From: Malania oleifera
Lineage: Eukaryota; Streptophyta; Magnoliopsida; Santalales; Ximeniaceae
NCBI RefSeq assembly: GCF_029873635.1
Contig: NC_080423.1
Coordinates: 111,927,087-111,991,086 of the forward strand
Direction: 5' to 3'
Length of the DNA stretch: 64,000 nucleotides
The notes beneath the pieces are model-generated. The model saw only the letters and a list, made by a program, of their open reading frames with translations. It ran no database searches and had not been told where the DNA came from. This document shows positions 14,116 through 27,800 of this stretch, in pieces (within the stretch, counting starts at the first letter, position 1; every line of letters begins with the position of its first letter). The position numbers and the translations under genes were made by a program.

Positions 14116-15768
14116 GCGCGCGCGCGATACAAAAACTTAGAAATTGGACTTTGAGCATACAATCAACACTTTTGATAACTGATTAAGGATTTAGGATTCA
14201 ATAGTCGTGCATATCATGCCATACCAATCAAAGTAGTCTTGTAACCCCTATAACCAATCTAAGAAGGTGACAAGGTCTGACCTACCATCATGTGTTTGTA
14301 GTGTCATTAGGGATCTTAAATTTCAAATTTGACTAAAATTTGGGAGCTTAGAAAATACGAGAATTTTGATAGAAATTTCGATTTCTATTTATAAAAAAAA
14401 AATGATGGATGAAGAAATGGTTAATAAACATAATAATACAAATTTTAGAATTAAATTATCACAAATTAAATATCAATGATACATGGATGGTGTGATTCAT
14501 AGTATTTGGAAGGGTAGGTGTAAGGAGCGGGAGGTCCTTCCCTCTCGAGAGGCAGCTAGAGAAATCTTTATCTTGCGGGATACTCATTCAGTTGCTAAAA
14601 TTAATAGTAATGTTAATGGTTATTTTAGTCACCTAGCATTATTAATGTGTGTTATGTTAATGAGTGAGAGTTAGTGAGGGTATTATGATGAATGTATTTG
14701 ACATATATCATGGATAGAGGGAGAGACCTATCATTGCATTAGGTCTTCCATTTTACCCAATTATTGAACATGGTATCAAAGTCATAGCAAAACCAAACTC
14801 TAATCCTCAAACAAAAACCAAACCCTAAACTTCTAACCAGCTGTTGTTGAAGGATAATCTACACCACCAAAGACAAATCATAGTAAAGGAGCTCCCTTCC
14901 CGATTTATCAAGCATCTCCAACTCTCTATTTAATCTACACCATGATTTTGTCTTTCGTCTCCCCCAGAGGCAATAAACCTAGGCCCCCATCATTCAAACA
15001 ACCCTCAAAGTATCCAGTTGGGCTTCTCTTTCTCCATTGAGACTAAACCTGCTAAGGCAACCCACTTTTGCTTGCTTGGGCCTATCAGATATACAGGCTT
15101 TAGAGTAAGTCTTCAGACCCAGAATTCATAATGTAATAATTCTTTTCCACTTTAATTACGTTCAGCCTAGCTTTCAAAACAGCTGCCTTAGGAAGAAATT
15201 TTTTAAATTTGAAAAATCCATATTTTAGTTAAGGGGCACTTTAGTCTTTGTATCATTATTAGGGTTAGGTTTATTAGTTCCAATTGTATTCAATTATGTA
15301 ATTAAGCTTGCCTCTTGCGCAGCAACGCTCTCACTTTTGCAATTGAATCTCTTCCTTTCTCTTTTTCTCTCTCTCTTTTTGCATTGGATCATGAACGTTT
15401 TCAACGTTAGCATGACGTCACCCTAAACACGTGTCACCACCCGGGGACATCTCCCCTTTTTTTTTGTTTTGAAATTTTGAAAAATGGGGGTGACCTCATG
15501 CTGACGTCATCCCTGCCACGTGTCACCCTTCGAGTGGCCCATAACAATTATACATGAATTGCTGACGTAGCATGATCTGAACCGTACAGAGAAAACACAG
15601 ATCGGACGGCCCATATTGAGCAGCGTCATACACTTGAAACTTGGACCAGATTGTGCCACGTGACACCATCTGATGGTGACACATAGCCACTGACCCCTTT
15701 CATATAAAAGCATTTTTTTCTCATTTTTCAAATTCCCTTTCTCTTTCATCTCTCTCTCTCTTCCTTTG

Positions 15769-15820
<52 letters not shown>

Positions 15821-18800
15821 CTATGTTCTTTCTTCTCCGCCAGGCTTTTACCTCTTTCCCCTTCTTTTTCCTTCTGGTTCTATCCCTTATACTTGCAGAC
15901 TCCCGGATCCTAGTTGTTTCCTCACCACTGTGGTGCTCTCAGACCCTCCCATGGCTCCCTCTCTTTTCTCTGTTTTCTCACTAGGATTCATGACCCCTCA
16001 GATCCCCAATCACCTCTCCTTACCTTCAGATTTACGATTTCTCCCTCATTCTCCCTCAGATTTGCTATGCTTCTCTAATCTCACCCATTTTTTTTTGGTT
16101 TTTTGCAGGTTGGGTGTATGCGAAGAAACGAGAGCTTTCGGAATCCTACAGATATGATCCCTGAAACTTGAGATGAGTTTTCTTCTCTTTCTGTTTTCTT
16201 TTTTCACTTTTGGGTTTATGTTCTGAGTTTGAGTTTGGATCTGTGTTCTGAGTTGAGTTTGGCTTGTAATCTGAGTTGAGTTCAGGTTTGCATTCTGAGT
16301 TGGGTCTAGGTTTGTGTTCTGAGTTGGGTCCAAGTTTGTGTATTGAATTGAGTAGGGCTCAGGGCAAGTCAACTCGCCTGGAACCCAGTGAATTGGGTAT
16401 GGGTTGACTCGGGTGAGTCACCCCATTGGGTTGACCCTCAAATGGCTCGAGGATTGGGCTTTGTAACCGTGGACCCAATGGTGCATGTATGGGCTTGATT
16501 TGGCTTGGGGTCTAGGCCTAACTCGGGCTTTGGGCATGGTTTGGTTCGTGGGTTGCCAGGGTTCTATAAGGCTGGGCCTTGGGCTTTGGTTTTGATAAGT
16601 GGGCTTTGGGCTTGGTTTCGTTTTCAATCTAAAAACTCTGGGCTTTGGTTGTTTTTAAAACATGGGCCTTGGGTTATTTAAAAACATAGGCTTCGCTTTT
16701 TTTAAAACTTGGGCTTTGGGATGTTTATTTAAAAACATGGGCTCTGGGTTTTTAAAAAAAATGGGCTTCGGTTGTTTTAAAGCATGGGCCTTGGCTTTTT
16801 TAAAACATGGGCTTCTGGGCTTCATAGGGGTTCAAAAGAACTTGGGCTTAAGGAGGTTTTCAAAAAACTTGGGGCTTTGGTTATTTTAAAAACTTGGGCT
16901 TCTAACATAGGCTTCAAGGGGTTTTTGAAAACTTGGGCTATGGGTTATTTAAAAGACATGGGCTTCAGGCTACTTTCAGAGATTAGGCTTTGGGTTATTT
17001 ATTTAAAAAAAAGTGGGTTGCAGGCTGGGCTTTATTCATTGTTTGAGTGCGTGGGTCTCAGCCCACTGTAGGGTTTGGACTTGGTTCTCAACTGGGGAGT
17101 TTTTTGGTTTTTCAAAGAGAGTGGAACTGTGGGGGTTTTCTGGGTCTTCAAGGGAGACCTATGTTCTTTACGTGCATGCATGCATGGGGGGACTCCTTCT
17201 GACTGAGTACCTGTGATATATGATAGTTTATGGAAGGATAGGCCAAAAGATATATACCTAAGGTTTTCTACTCCTTCGGGTCTTCTTATCCCTACGTTCC
17301 TTTCTGTCTAGGCTCTTTGCTTTTCTCAGAGAGAGTGAAACTGTGGGGGTTTTCTGGGTCTTCAAGGGAGACCTATGTTCTTTACGTGCATGCATGCATG
17401 GGGGGGCTCCTTCTGACCGAGTATCTGTAATATATGATAGTTTATGGAAGGATAGGCCAAAAGATATATACCTGAGGTTTTCTACTCCTTCGGGTCTTCT
17501 TATCCCTACGTTCCTTTCTATCTGGGCTCTTGCTTTTCTCTCGAGTAGTCTTTTGAATTGAGTGCTTCCTTGGGTAGGAAGGGGTGCCTTTGATTTGTGT
17601 GGGGGCACTGGGCTGTGTCTTCTAGTTGCAGGGGGGCCACTAGGATGTGCCTTCAGGTTGCCAGGGGCATTGGGCTGTGCCGCCTCCTTTTGTGGGTAGG
17701 GTGAGTGCTTAACCATCAGTTTCTCTAGGGTTTTAGCCCTCGAGACTAACCTATCCCTCAACTCTCCGTAATGTCTCTCTATTTTCTTTTAGAGCTCTTT
17801 CTTTTCTGCTCAACGTATTGGTCTTTCTTTGTGTTGGTGCCCTTCTCCTTCTGCGAACCCCCTATTTATAGGGTCAGAGATGTAGCTAAGGTAGGCAATC
17901 TTCAGGACTTTCCTTTCTCAGTTCCTTCCTTTTATTCAAACCCTAGCTCGTGTTTTCCTTCTTACAGCAACCAATCCCTTCTTTTATGCGATTTGGGCAG
18001 AGTCTCTTCTTCTCATGGAGTCTCTGGCCAAAGCTATGGGGGGATACATCCAACCTTTGAAATCTAATTAATTGCAGGATAGCTCAAAATTTTATTTCCT
18101 TTGCATGCTTGATCTACTTTTCTGTTTTTTTGAATGCAGATTCTTATGGAGATGCTTTGGGAATATCCTTTGGGTGCAGGGCTTTTGTTCGGCCACTCTG
18201 TATTTTTGTTACTTTTGTTACCCCTGTAATCCCTCAATATGTTTCCTCGTACCCCTGATGTATTTTATGTACCCCTGATGTATTTCCATGTACCCTTGAT
18301 ATATTTCCATGTACCCTGATGTGTCTTATTATTTGAGAGGAAATAAAAGAGTTATTTACACAAGAGGTCCTAGCTGCATGAACAGGGAACCAGTTGAATG
18401 AAATAATAACAAGGATTGTCAAAAAGGGACTTAATAAAAAATGTTAAAAAGGGACCTAATAAGAAAAATGTTAAAAAGGGACCGAGTTGAAATGAAAATG
18501 GTTATCAAACAAAATGGGTCTACTTAAATTCAGGAAAATAAGTAAAAGAAAAATGTTATCCAAAGGGACCCTAAAATAAAATATTATCAAAGTGACTCAG
18601 TTTAGAGGGAATAATCAAGTTATGACAAAGGACCCAGTAGTATTTCCTATATTTGCACAAGACCAAGGAATAAAATAAAAGAGATCCTACTAAAAAGAGA
18701 CCCAGTTAAAATTTGGGTGTCTAAAGTAATGAATGTAGCTTTTTCAGGGAAGAAGTCGTATTTTCTGGTTTGGGATAAGATACATTATTTGGATTCTCTT

Positions 18801-21800
18801 TGGTGTACAAGTCATGGGAATTTTAAGGGGGATAAGCTTTTTAGATGTTCAGCGCCACTGGCGGTATTTGTTCCATTGTTAGATTGCTCTACTTTTATTT
18901 GTCTTTCTAATTTTTGATTTTTCTCCACTTCTTTTTTTCAAGCTTTTGCTAAGGAGATTTCTCCAGAATCTAAATTCTTAATCTATGAATAAAATTCTTC
19001 ATTCGCTTTCCAAAAACCTTTTCTTTCCTTTTTTGATGATATCCTGCTCTTCTCTTGCCTGAATTTTGTTTCCTCATAATATATCTGCTTTTTATTATCT
19101 AAAAACTAAATGGTTTCAAATTGGTGAAGCTACGCATCCAACAAGACAGCAGATTTTACATACCTGTGTCAAGGACATATCCCCATATAGAGCCAGAGCA
19201 AGAGTCCTTGGGATTGGAGTGGCTGACAAAGCAAGAACATGAGGGGCCATATAGCCAGCACCTTTAGACGAAGCATCAGAGTTAGCCATACTCATTCTTG
19301 AGCTTAAAGAGGTATTATACAACTGCAAGGGTAAAACACCACAATCACAGTCACCTCACTTAAGAAATGAAATATTGTTAAAGTAAATAAAAGTTATGAC
19401 ACAAAAATAAATCAAGAGCTCCATGAACCATAGCATTAGTATGCTTTAAAATGTAAGGAAGGATCAGCAATAAGTGGCAGAAAAATTATTGCATTTCCTG
19501 CACCTGCTAATTGGACAGAAGTACACAAGTAGGATGATCTGGCCAATGCCAAATGCAGTTTTAATTTTAAAAAAAAATGTCTTCTCCTCAAACTTAAACA
19601 TGTAGAGAAATACTAAGGGGGTATCCTTCTGAGAAATAATCAACCCAAAATCTTGAATGAAACTATCAAAATTCTTCATGCTTGAAGTAAACCTCCCACT
19701 CCTCTTTTTCCTAGGGAATCTCACCACATTAACAGCACTCAATAAACCAACCTAGGATAACAAGAACCATACATAGCAAATAACTCGTCCTAAAAATAAG
19801 ACCTAAGAGCAGGTCTGGAAAGACCATAAACCGATGAGAACCAGCACAGACCCCAGCCTTTCACTTCCAACAGAACAGACAAAGAAACAACTCCACAAGA
19901 CTATCTATTCTAACAACTGAACGAGTATCCACAAAATAAGGATTCCCCCAGCCACCCCCTGAGAAGGAAGAACCTCCCAGTCCTTAAACCTACCCTTCCA
20001 AATACTATGAAGTGCACCACCATCCACACACTCAAGTTTATGTCTCGGATAAAATCAATATTAGGATAACTGCTATTTAGAATTTCACTAATAAGACCCA
20101 CTCTTTCTCAGATCTCCTAACCTCCCAACAAAGCTCTTAAATTTTGATTTCAACTAAAATTTTGAAGGTCCAAAAGTATGCAAATTTCAATTTTGATGTC
20201 AGCTTCAATTTCAATCCAAAAAAATGACGGAAATTAGTCCCACTAGGTAGGATCAACTACATGAATCCTTTTCCATTAATTTATGTGATCGAGGGCATCT
20301 TTCTCAGACAAATTAAGCATTATTAAATCCTTCTTCACTATCTCATTCCATGTTATTTTAGGTCTACCCTAACCTCTTCTACTACTAGTAAGAGTAACTA
20401 GCTCACTCCTCCTTACTAGTGCACTATTTGGCCTACGTTTCAGATGACCAAATTATCACTCCTACATCTTATCTTCTACTGTTGCCATGACTAGCTTATC
20501 ACGAATATGTTCGTTACTTAATTTATCCTCTAATGTTATCCCACTCATCCACCATAACATTCACATTTAAGAGGCTTTTACTTTTTGGATATGCTGTTTC
20601 ATAATTGTTCAACATTCTGATCCATGTAGCATGGCTGATCTTATAGCCGTCCTATAGAACGTTCCTTCTAGTTCTAAGGGTATTCTACAATGACACAACA
20701 CACCAAAGCACTCCTTCATTTTACCCAACCTTCTTTAACTCTATATATTACATCCTTTTTTATTTCTCTTTCTGCCTGCATAATAGATCCAAGGTACCAA
20801 AATCTACTAGTGCTATTAATTTCTTGACCATCAATTTTAAACTTTTCTCCAATATTCCTCCTACCATGGTTGAAACTACATTTCATATATTTTGTGTTGT
20901 TTTTTCCTACAGCAAATGAAGAATTTTATTCATAGATTAAGAATTTACAAGAAGGAGAATAAGACATCTCCTTAGCAAAGAACGGAAAAATCCAACAAAA
21001 AACAAAGAAAAATAAAAAACTAAAAAAGAACATATAAAATCAGCGCAGTCTAACAATCAATCAAATGTCGCCAGTTGCATTGAATACCTAAAAGCTTAGC
21101 CCCAAGAAATTCCCATATGACACACACACCAAAGAGAAGCCAAATAATGTATCTTCTTCCAGACCAGCAAATATGACGACTTCTTACCGACAAAAATACC
21201 TACATTATGCACCTTCCACCACCCCAAAATATTGCAAAGAAAGAACATTTCCAGATCGCTGCCCTTCCCTTTTTGCTGCTAAAACCAACAAAAGAAACTG
21301 CCATGAAGTCACCCACCAACTCTGAACTCACCCAACATTCACCTAACAAACCAAATAACTTGTTCCATACCCTCCAAGCATAATCACATTGTATAAAAAG
21401 ATGTGATGCAGATTCTAAAAAATTAAAGCAAAGTACACAAATATTTGGAGAGAAAGCCTTCAAAGGTCATCTGACCTGCAACAAGTTATTGGTGTTAATT
21501 CCATCAAGCACGACCAACAAATATAAGCCTTGATTTTAGAGGGCATTTTGGCCTTCCATATGGATTTATAGAGTGAAAAAGAAGAATTGGAACTAGTCAT
21601 AAAATCACAAAAACATTTGCAGGAATAAACCTTTGAAGGACCCAAAGACCAAGACCAACGTCCTTCTCCAAAGAAAACCAACAATTATTCAAAAGACTAT
21701 CAATGAAGATAACTCTACCAACTCCCTATCATTCAACGACCTTTGAAAGTGAAAATCCCACGAAGACGACCACCTGGATCAACAAAGAAGGAAGAAATAG

Positions 21801-24800
21801 AGTCATCCAACCATGAGATCAAGCAAAAGAGATGAGGAAAAGAGGTGGACAAAACTGTATTCCCCAACCAGGGATCAAAAGTGGATATTACAATCCCTAC
21901 CCAATGAGAATTTAGCATGGGCAATGAAAAGGGGATAAATCTGAGAGATAGCTATCCATAGACTCTCCTATGAACATTTGAAACCCAAATTAGCATCCCA
22001 CTCATTCTCGTCTAGTCCAAACTTACTTTTTACAACCTTATGCCACAAAAGAATTCTATAGCGGAAACCACCAAAGCCATTTAGTTAGGACAGATGTGTT
22101 TTTAGATACCGAATTTAAATATCAATAATTCAGTGTGTTCAGTATTTTCAGATATCTATATATAATTAATGCAGTGCAAGCTTTTATTGTAGAAGTTACG
22201 GCATTATAAGTAGGCAAAAAAATTCTACTTATCCTATAACTTTTAAGCTCTAAAGCTTCTCTCCATTATTCTAACTTGGATTCTACCCCTTCATATTTTC
22301 ATCAATCAAGACAATATCATCAACAAACAACATGCATCATGGGATCTCGTTTTGTATACACCTAGTGAGTTCATAAATCACTAAAATGAAAAGATAATGG
22401 CTCAAAGTATATCCATGATATAAACCTATTGTGCTTGGAAATTCTCTAGATTCTCCACTTGCATTCCTAATGCGATTCATTACTCTCTCATACATATCCT
22501 TAATGACATTAGTACACCTATTGCACACTCCCTTATTTTCTAAAGGCCACCAAAGTATTTCCTTAGGTACCCTATCATAGGCTTTCTTTAGGTCAATAAA
22601 AATTATATGTAACTCCCTCTTCCTTTTCCTAAACTTTTTCATTAGTCTTCTTTAAAGATAGATAGCTTCTAAGCCAATCTCTCGGCATAAAACCAAATTG
22701 ATTCTTTAAGACCCTAGTCTCTAACCTTATTCTTTGCTCAATTGCCCTTTTCCATAGTTTCATTGTATGACTTGATAGTTTAATTCCACAATAGTTGCTG
22801 CAATTTTGAATATCACCATTGTTTTTTGTATATATGTATTGACATGCTTTTCCTTCACTCGTTTGGCATTTTCTTGGTTTTTATAATTGTGTTGAATAAA
22901 TTCGTCCACCATACACTTCATTTTCTCCTAAAAATGTCCAAACTTCAATTGGAATGTTATCCGATCCAATAGATTTTCCACTTTTCATTTTTTTAAAGAC
23001 ATCTTAACTTCATATAGATTTTTCGCCTTTTCCTCATTTGTGACTTCTAAGTTTAATCCTTTAAATTAGTTTTAATTAAACAATTTATTGAAGTATGACG
23101 GAAATTAGTAGGAAAGAATGGAATTCTTTCAAGAAACTTTAGAAATGATTAAGAATGTAAGTTCAAGGATTATAAATTAAACTAGTCAAACATCTCAACC
23201 CTCTTCATTGAAGCCATTTTTCTCTCAAGGCACAAAGCCTCTTTCTAATCAATCGCCTTCTCCACGTGCCTCCTTCACAACAGCTCCTCACTGGGCAGCC
23301 TCCCACAGCCAACAAGGGTGTCCTTTGCTAGTCTCCACACCAAAAGAAGAGGGAGGAGATTGCACAGGTGATCTCTCTCATTACCATCATCATTCTCATT
23401 TTTCCTACGCTGAGGCATAACTCGTTCCCTTCCCTCTCTTTGGTCAACTATTAGTAAACCGTTGAGCGCAGATCTTGCTCCTACAAGCTCATATCTAGGT
23501 TCCTAAAAAGTTTTGATCGTCTACGATGAACTTCTCTTAGAAGATGACTAGTCCAATGTCTCTTCCTAGTTGTTATTCTCCTTCTGATGGGAAGTATGCT
23601 GCCTTCAAAAGCCTCTCACTCTGATCTGCCCATCAAGCATAGATCCAAGGCTCCGAAACCACAAAACCTCTCCATTGAGCTCCTCCAATTAGACAACTGG
23701 TTCATCGTCTCCCCCTGGCTATTCTTCTCTCTCTCTCCCGTCTTGAATTGATTACCTATCAGATACATCCCCCTCTCCCTACTGCTATATCACTGGCACG
23801 AAGCTATCACCAATGCAATGATGTGACTACCACTTACCTCCCTAACAAAATCTGTCACTCAATCCCTCTCTTTTACATTCAAAGGCTGTGGATGAGGTAA
23901 GCCCTTGGGCTCTGAAGCACGTAATCTCCGTCCATCACCACTGTAATCCACAAGTGAGATCTTCTCCCTCGCTCGATTCTGTTTTGATATGTGTGCATGG
24001 TGTAGATTACTTAGATTTAGGGACTGGCTTTCTAGTTTCCACGCTTCGAATGTATATAATAGTTTTGCATCAACCACTTACTGACTTTCAAAGCTAATAT
24101 GCATAATTTATTTTGAAATCCAATACAACTAGAGAATTGAACTTTCAAATTCCAAGAATACTATAATTTCAAGTTAAACTTAGGCATTTTAACAACATCC
24201 TATTTTTCAAGAACAATCATCTTTCATTTTTCATTTCCAAGTTTAGGGCATGCAAAGTCTATGTTTTTCAATATATGCAACAGTTCTTTTACAACCCGAT
24301 TTTTCAAAAACAGAAGTATATGCATAAGCTTCGTGTCAAATTTTCAGTACATGGCTACAACATTTATTTACTATTTCTTCAATTTGTTGATACTTGTACT
24401 CTACTTCTGTAGCACTAAATGCCCTACATATCCCATCTACTACAAGTCCCAAGTCAGGTAAAGGAGGAGGGTTCCATTACGTAGCTAATAGCTAGTTTAA
24501 AACTTGTAAGATCTTATGAATGAATCCTTGCCAAATGTACACTGGAGTGTCCCCTACAAGCGTCTTGATGATATGATTTTATATTTTGCCATGTCATATG
24601 ATCCTATTATAACTTATAATGAGTACTTGCTTTAATAAAAGAGGACACTTAAGCATAAAGAGGAAAGAAAAAAGGCATGAAAGGCCATTAGTGAAGCTAA
24701 ATATAAAGCTTATAAAATAATTCATATACTAGACTAAAGTTTATAAAGGATGAGAATTATTATTGTCTTGGTAAAAGAAGACAAAAGAGAGGTGGGAAAG

Positions 24801-27800
24801 ATAATAAGTTGTTTAATGAATACCACATTGAAAGCTTAAACCTAGAAGTGACAAATGATAAAAAGATTTAAAAATCTCAGGTTTATTCGCAAAATTAGAG
24901 TCACTGAACTTAAGATGGCTTCAAAAATTATGAAAGTGGGAAATCTATAGAACCAAATAACATCCCAATAGAAGTCTAGAAATGTCTAGGAGATAAAGGG
25001 AGTATATGGTTAACTAATCTATTCAACATGATTCAAAACCAAGTAAATGTCAGAGTAATGGAGGAAGAGCATGTTACCCATAAATAAAAACAAGGTGGCA
25101 TTCAAAGTTGCAATAACTGTCAAAAATTAAACATATGAGTCATAAAGAAACTATGGGAAAGGGCAATGGAACAAAGAATAAAAATAGAAATGAGGGTCTT
25201 AGAGAATCAATTTGGTTTTATTGTAACACTTTGTAATATGCCTTTTGGTGTTTGGTTTAGCACCCTGGTGTGCTCAACAATATTTTTTCTTTGCTTATCA
25301 AATAAAAATAAATAAATAAATAATAACTCAATTATTCGTCGACTTGTGAGAGTACCTACGTGAAGGACTTGATTCACATCAACCACATGGAAGTGCTCTC
25401 AATTAGAGATAATGGCATGAAGAAGAAAGTAGTTTCTCAAACCAACTCTCTCTCTCTCTCTCTTTCTCTCCGTGTTTGTGTGTGCGCACACCTTGTCATT
25501 GCCTTCTTTTTCTTACAATGACAGCGAAAGGCAAGGGCCACACTGAGTGATGACAGAAAATGACAATTTTGATTTCTGATTTTCTGCTTGGTTTTTTTCC
25601 TCTCTAACTTCTGACAGCAGCGGATAGGGATTAGGGCAGGTGGATTGCCAGATATTGAGTTTTTTTTTTTCCCTCTCTAATATTTCTGTTCTTCATGCAT
25701 GATCATGATTTGAGAGAAGCCATAAGGGGGTGGATCTCTAGGTTCGGAGTTAGTGGTCTGTGGGCATGGTTGAGGCATTTTTGTTGGAATTTCAGGGTTG
25801 CTGGACTAAGAAAGTGAGCTAGGTGTTAGTGACGAGAGTGTTCCAAGAAACTTTCTATTTAAAAACATTCTTTTCTGCCATTGGAATTAAATTCAAATTT
25901 AGCTATCCGAACTGTACAATACAGCTCACTTCTTTCATTTTTGAAAACAAGAATCCAAAAATAGTTTACTGGAAAACTGAAATGCTAACTGAAGAGGGGC
26001 TAGTTCACAAAAGAGTGCCAGAATATCTCAATTTTTTGCAATGACAACAATCATATATGCCAGTAGATCAAAATCTAAAAATACATCACCAATGATAGAT
26101 AATTTATCCACATAATTTCTCTGAATCAAAATATAATGCAGTTTGAGCATCGCCTGCATCAACTGTGTAGCAAACTTGGTGACAAATGAAATGAAAAATT
26201 TTCATTGAAATCAGCCATTATGCTAGCGAGGTATAGAACTGCAAGACAATAACAAAACTCTTTTGAAAGTTGCCGCACACCTTACTGTTAAACTTTCCCC
26301 TCTGAATCACTCCAAAGCGATGTTGCTCATCCACAACTGCAATGCGTAGAGCTGAAAATTCCACATTTTCAGCTATTAAACTGTGGGTTCCAATTACCAA
26401 TGAAATGTGTCCAGTTTGGAGACCCTGGCGATTAATAACATATGACAAGAATTACTAGCAAAAACACAAACATCAAAAAATGGATTCGGTAATAATTCAT
26501 GCCTTACGAATTATCTGTGATTGTTTTGATGGGGTTGAACCAGTTAGTAAAGCAACAGAAGGCTTGCACTGAACCTCCTTCATACCCTCCAGTAAATTAA
26601 GTAACTTTTCATAATGCTGGACAGCGAGCAACTCAGTTGGAACCATGAAAGCAGCCTACCGGCACGACAAAAGAAATGCAACAGTTAATTCACTTTTTTT
26701 TGTCTCAAAAAGAAGTATATAGAGAAGGAATATACAATACAGGAGGATAAGGAATCCTCCAAAAAACAAGAAAAAGAAGAAAAGATAAAGTTAAAAAACA
26801 AAATAATTAATACAAAGCAGCAGACCAATCATGCTGGAAATCTTCAAGACATAATCCCTAGAAAAACCAGCGGCAACAGCCCATGAGGAAACCAAAAATT
26901 GAATCTTATCCCAATCAAAAGCCCAAGAGGGCTTTTCCCCTTAAAATGTGATTGTTCCTTTCCATCCAAATACCTCAAACACAGCATACAAAACACATCT
27001 CTATACAGCAGCCTTGTCTTTGCTCCTTCTGAACCTCAAAAAATAAATAGCCAGCCTATCCTACAGATGCCAGACAACCCAACTTTCCCCAATAAAACTA
27101 AATAACTTGTTCCAAAGTCTCCAAGAGAAAGAACAATGCAAAAACAAATGAGGGGCAGATTCAGAACTGTCAATGAAAAGGACAAACACGACTAGAGATA
27201 ATGCCTTGGAAGGCATCCTACTCTGCAGACCGACCAACCAAATAAATGCCTTAATTTAGAGGGAATTTTAGCTTTTCAAATCATATGAAAGAGAGAAAAA
27301 GACATTCTCTTGAGTCAAGAACTCAAAGAAAGAATAGCAAGCAACCACCTGAAGACTCCGGCACCCACTTCCTCACATCCTCCCTATTGGAAGGACAACA
27401 ACCCTCCAATAAATGCAACAAAGATGCAAACCCCTCCACCTCTCTATCAATCAAAGAACTATGGAAAAATGAAAATCCCACGAAAAATTTTCCCCGTTAG
27501 AAAGAAAAAGGAAGGAATAGGGCCATTATGTAAAAAAGAAAGGCGACACAAACAAGGAAATGCCATGAAAAGAGCCAAATCCTCCATCCAAATATCTTCC
27601 CAAAAACAAATACTCATCCCATAGCCTACCTTGAATTTGGTACTAGGAATAAAATGTGGATAAAGATGAGATATAAATGTCTAAAATTAAAAATGGTGAA
27701 AGATTCCAATTGACCAAAAATTAATAAAACACAAGTAAAACTAGTATTATGCATCAAACAAAATCATGCAAATTGTAATATCAGGGCTCTTTTAGTTTTG

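Noticed and set aside
14001..14186. Open frame with poly-Leu/Ser/Pro
   Set aside because: It translates a (CT)n/(CCCT)n microsatellite.
15766..15984. Open frame starting [12 protein letters not shown]
   Set aside because: It is a translation of the (TC)n microsatellite followed by T-rich sequence, with no domain.
16662..17071. Two overlapping open frames rich in Gly, Phe and Lys
   Set aside because: Both are created by the degenerate GGGCTT/TTTAAAA tandem array.
17258..17761. 167-codon minus-strand frame rich in Arg, Lys and Pro
   Set aside because: It spans the 214-bp tandem duplication, has no family resemblance, and is consistent with chance in a locally GC-rich stretch.
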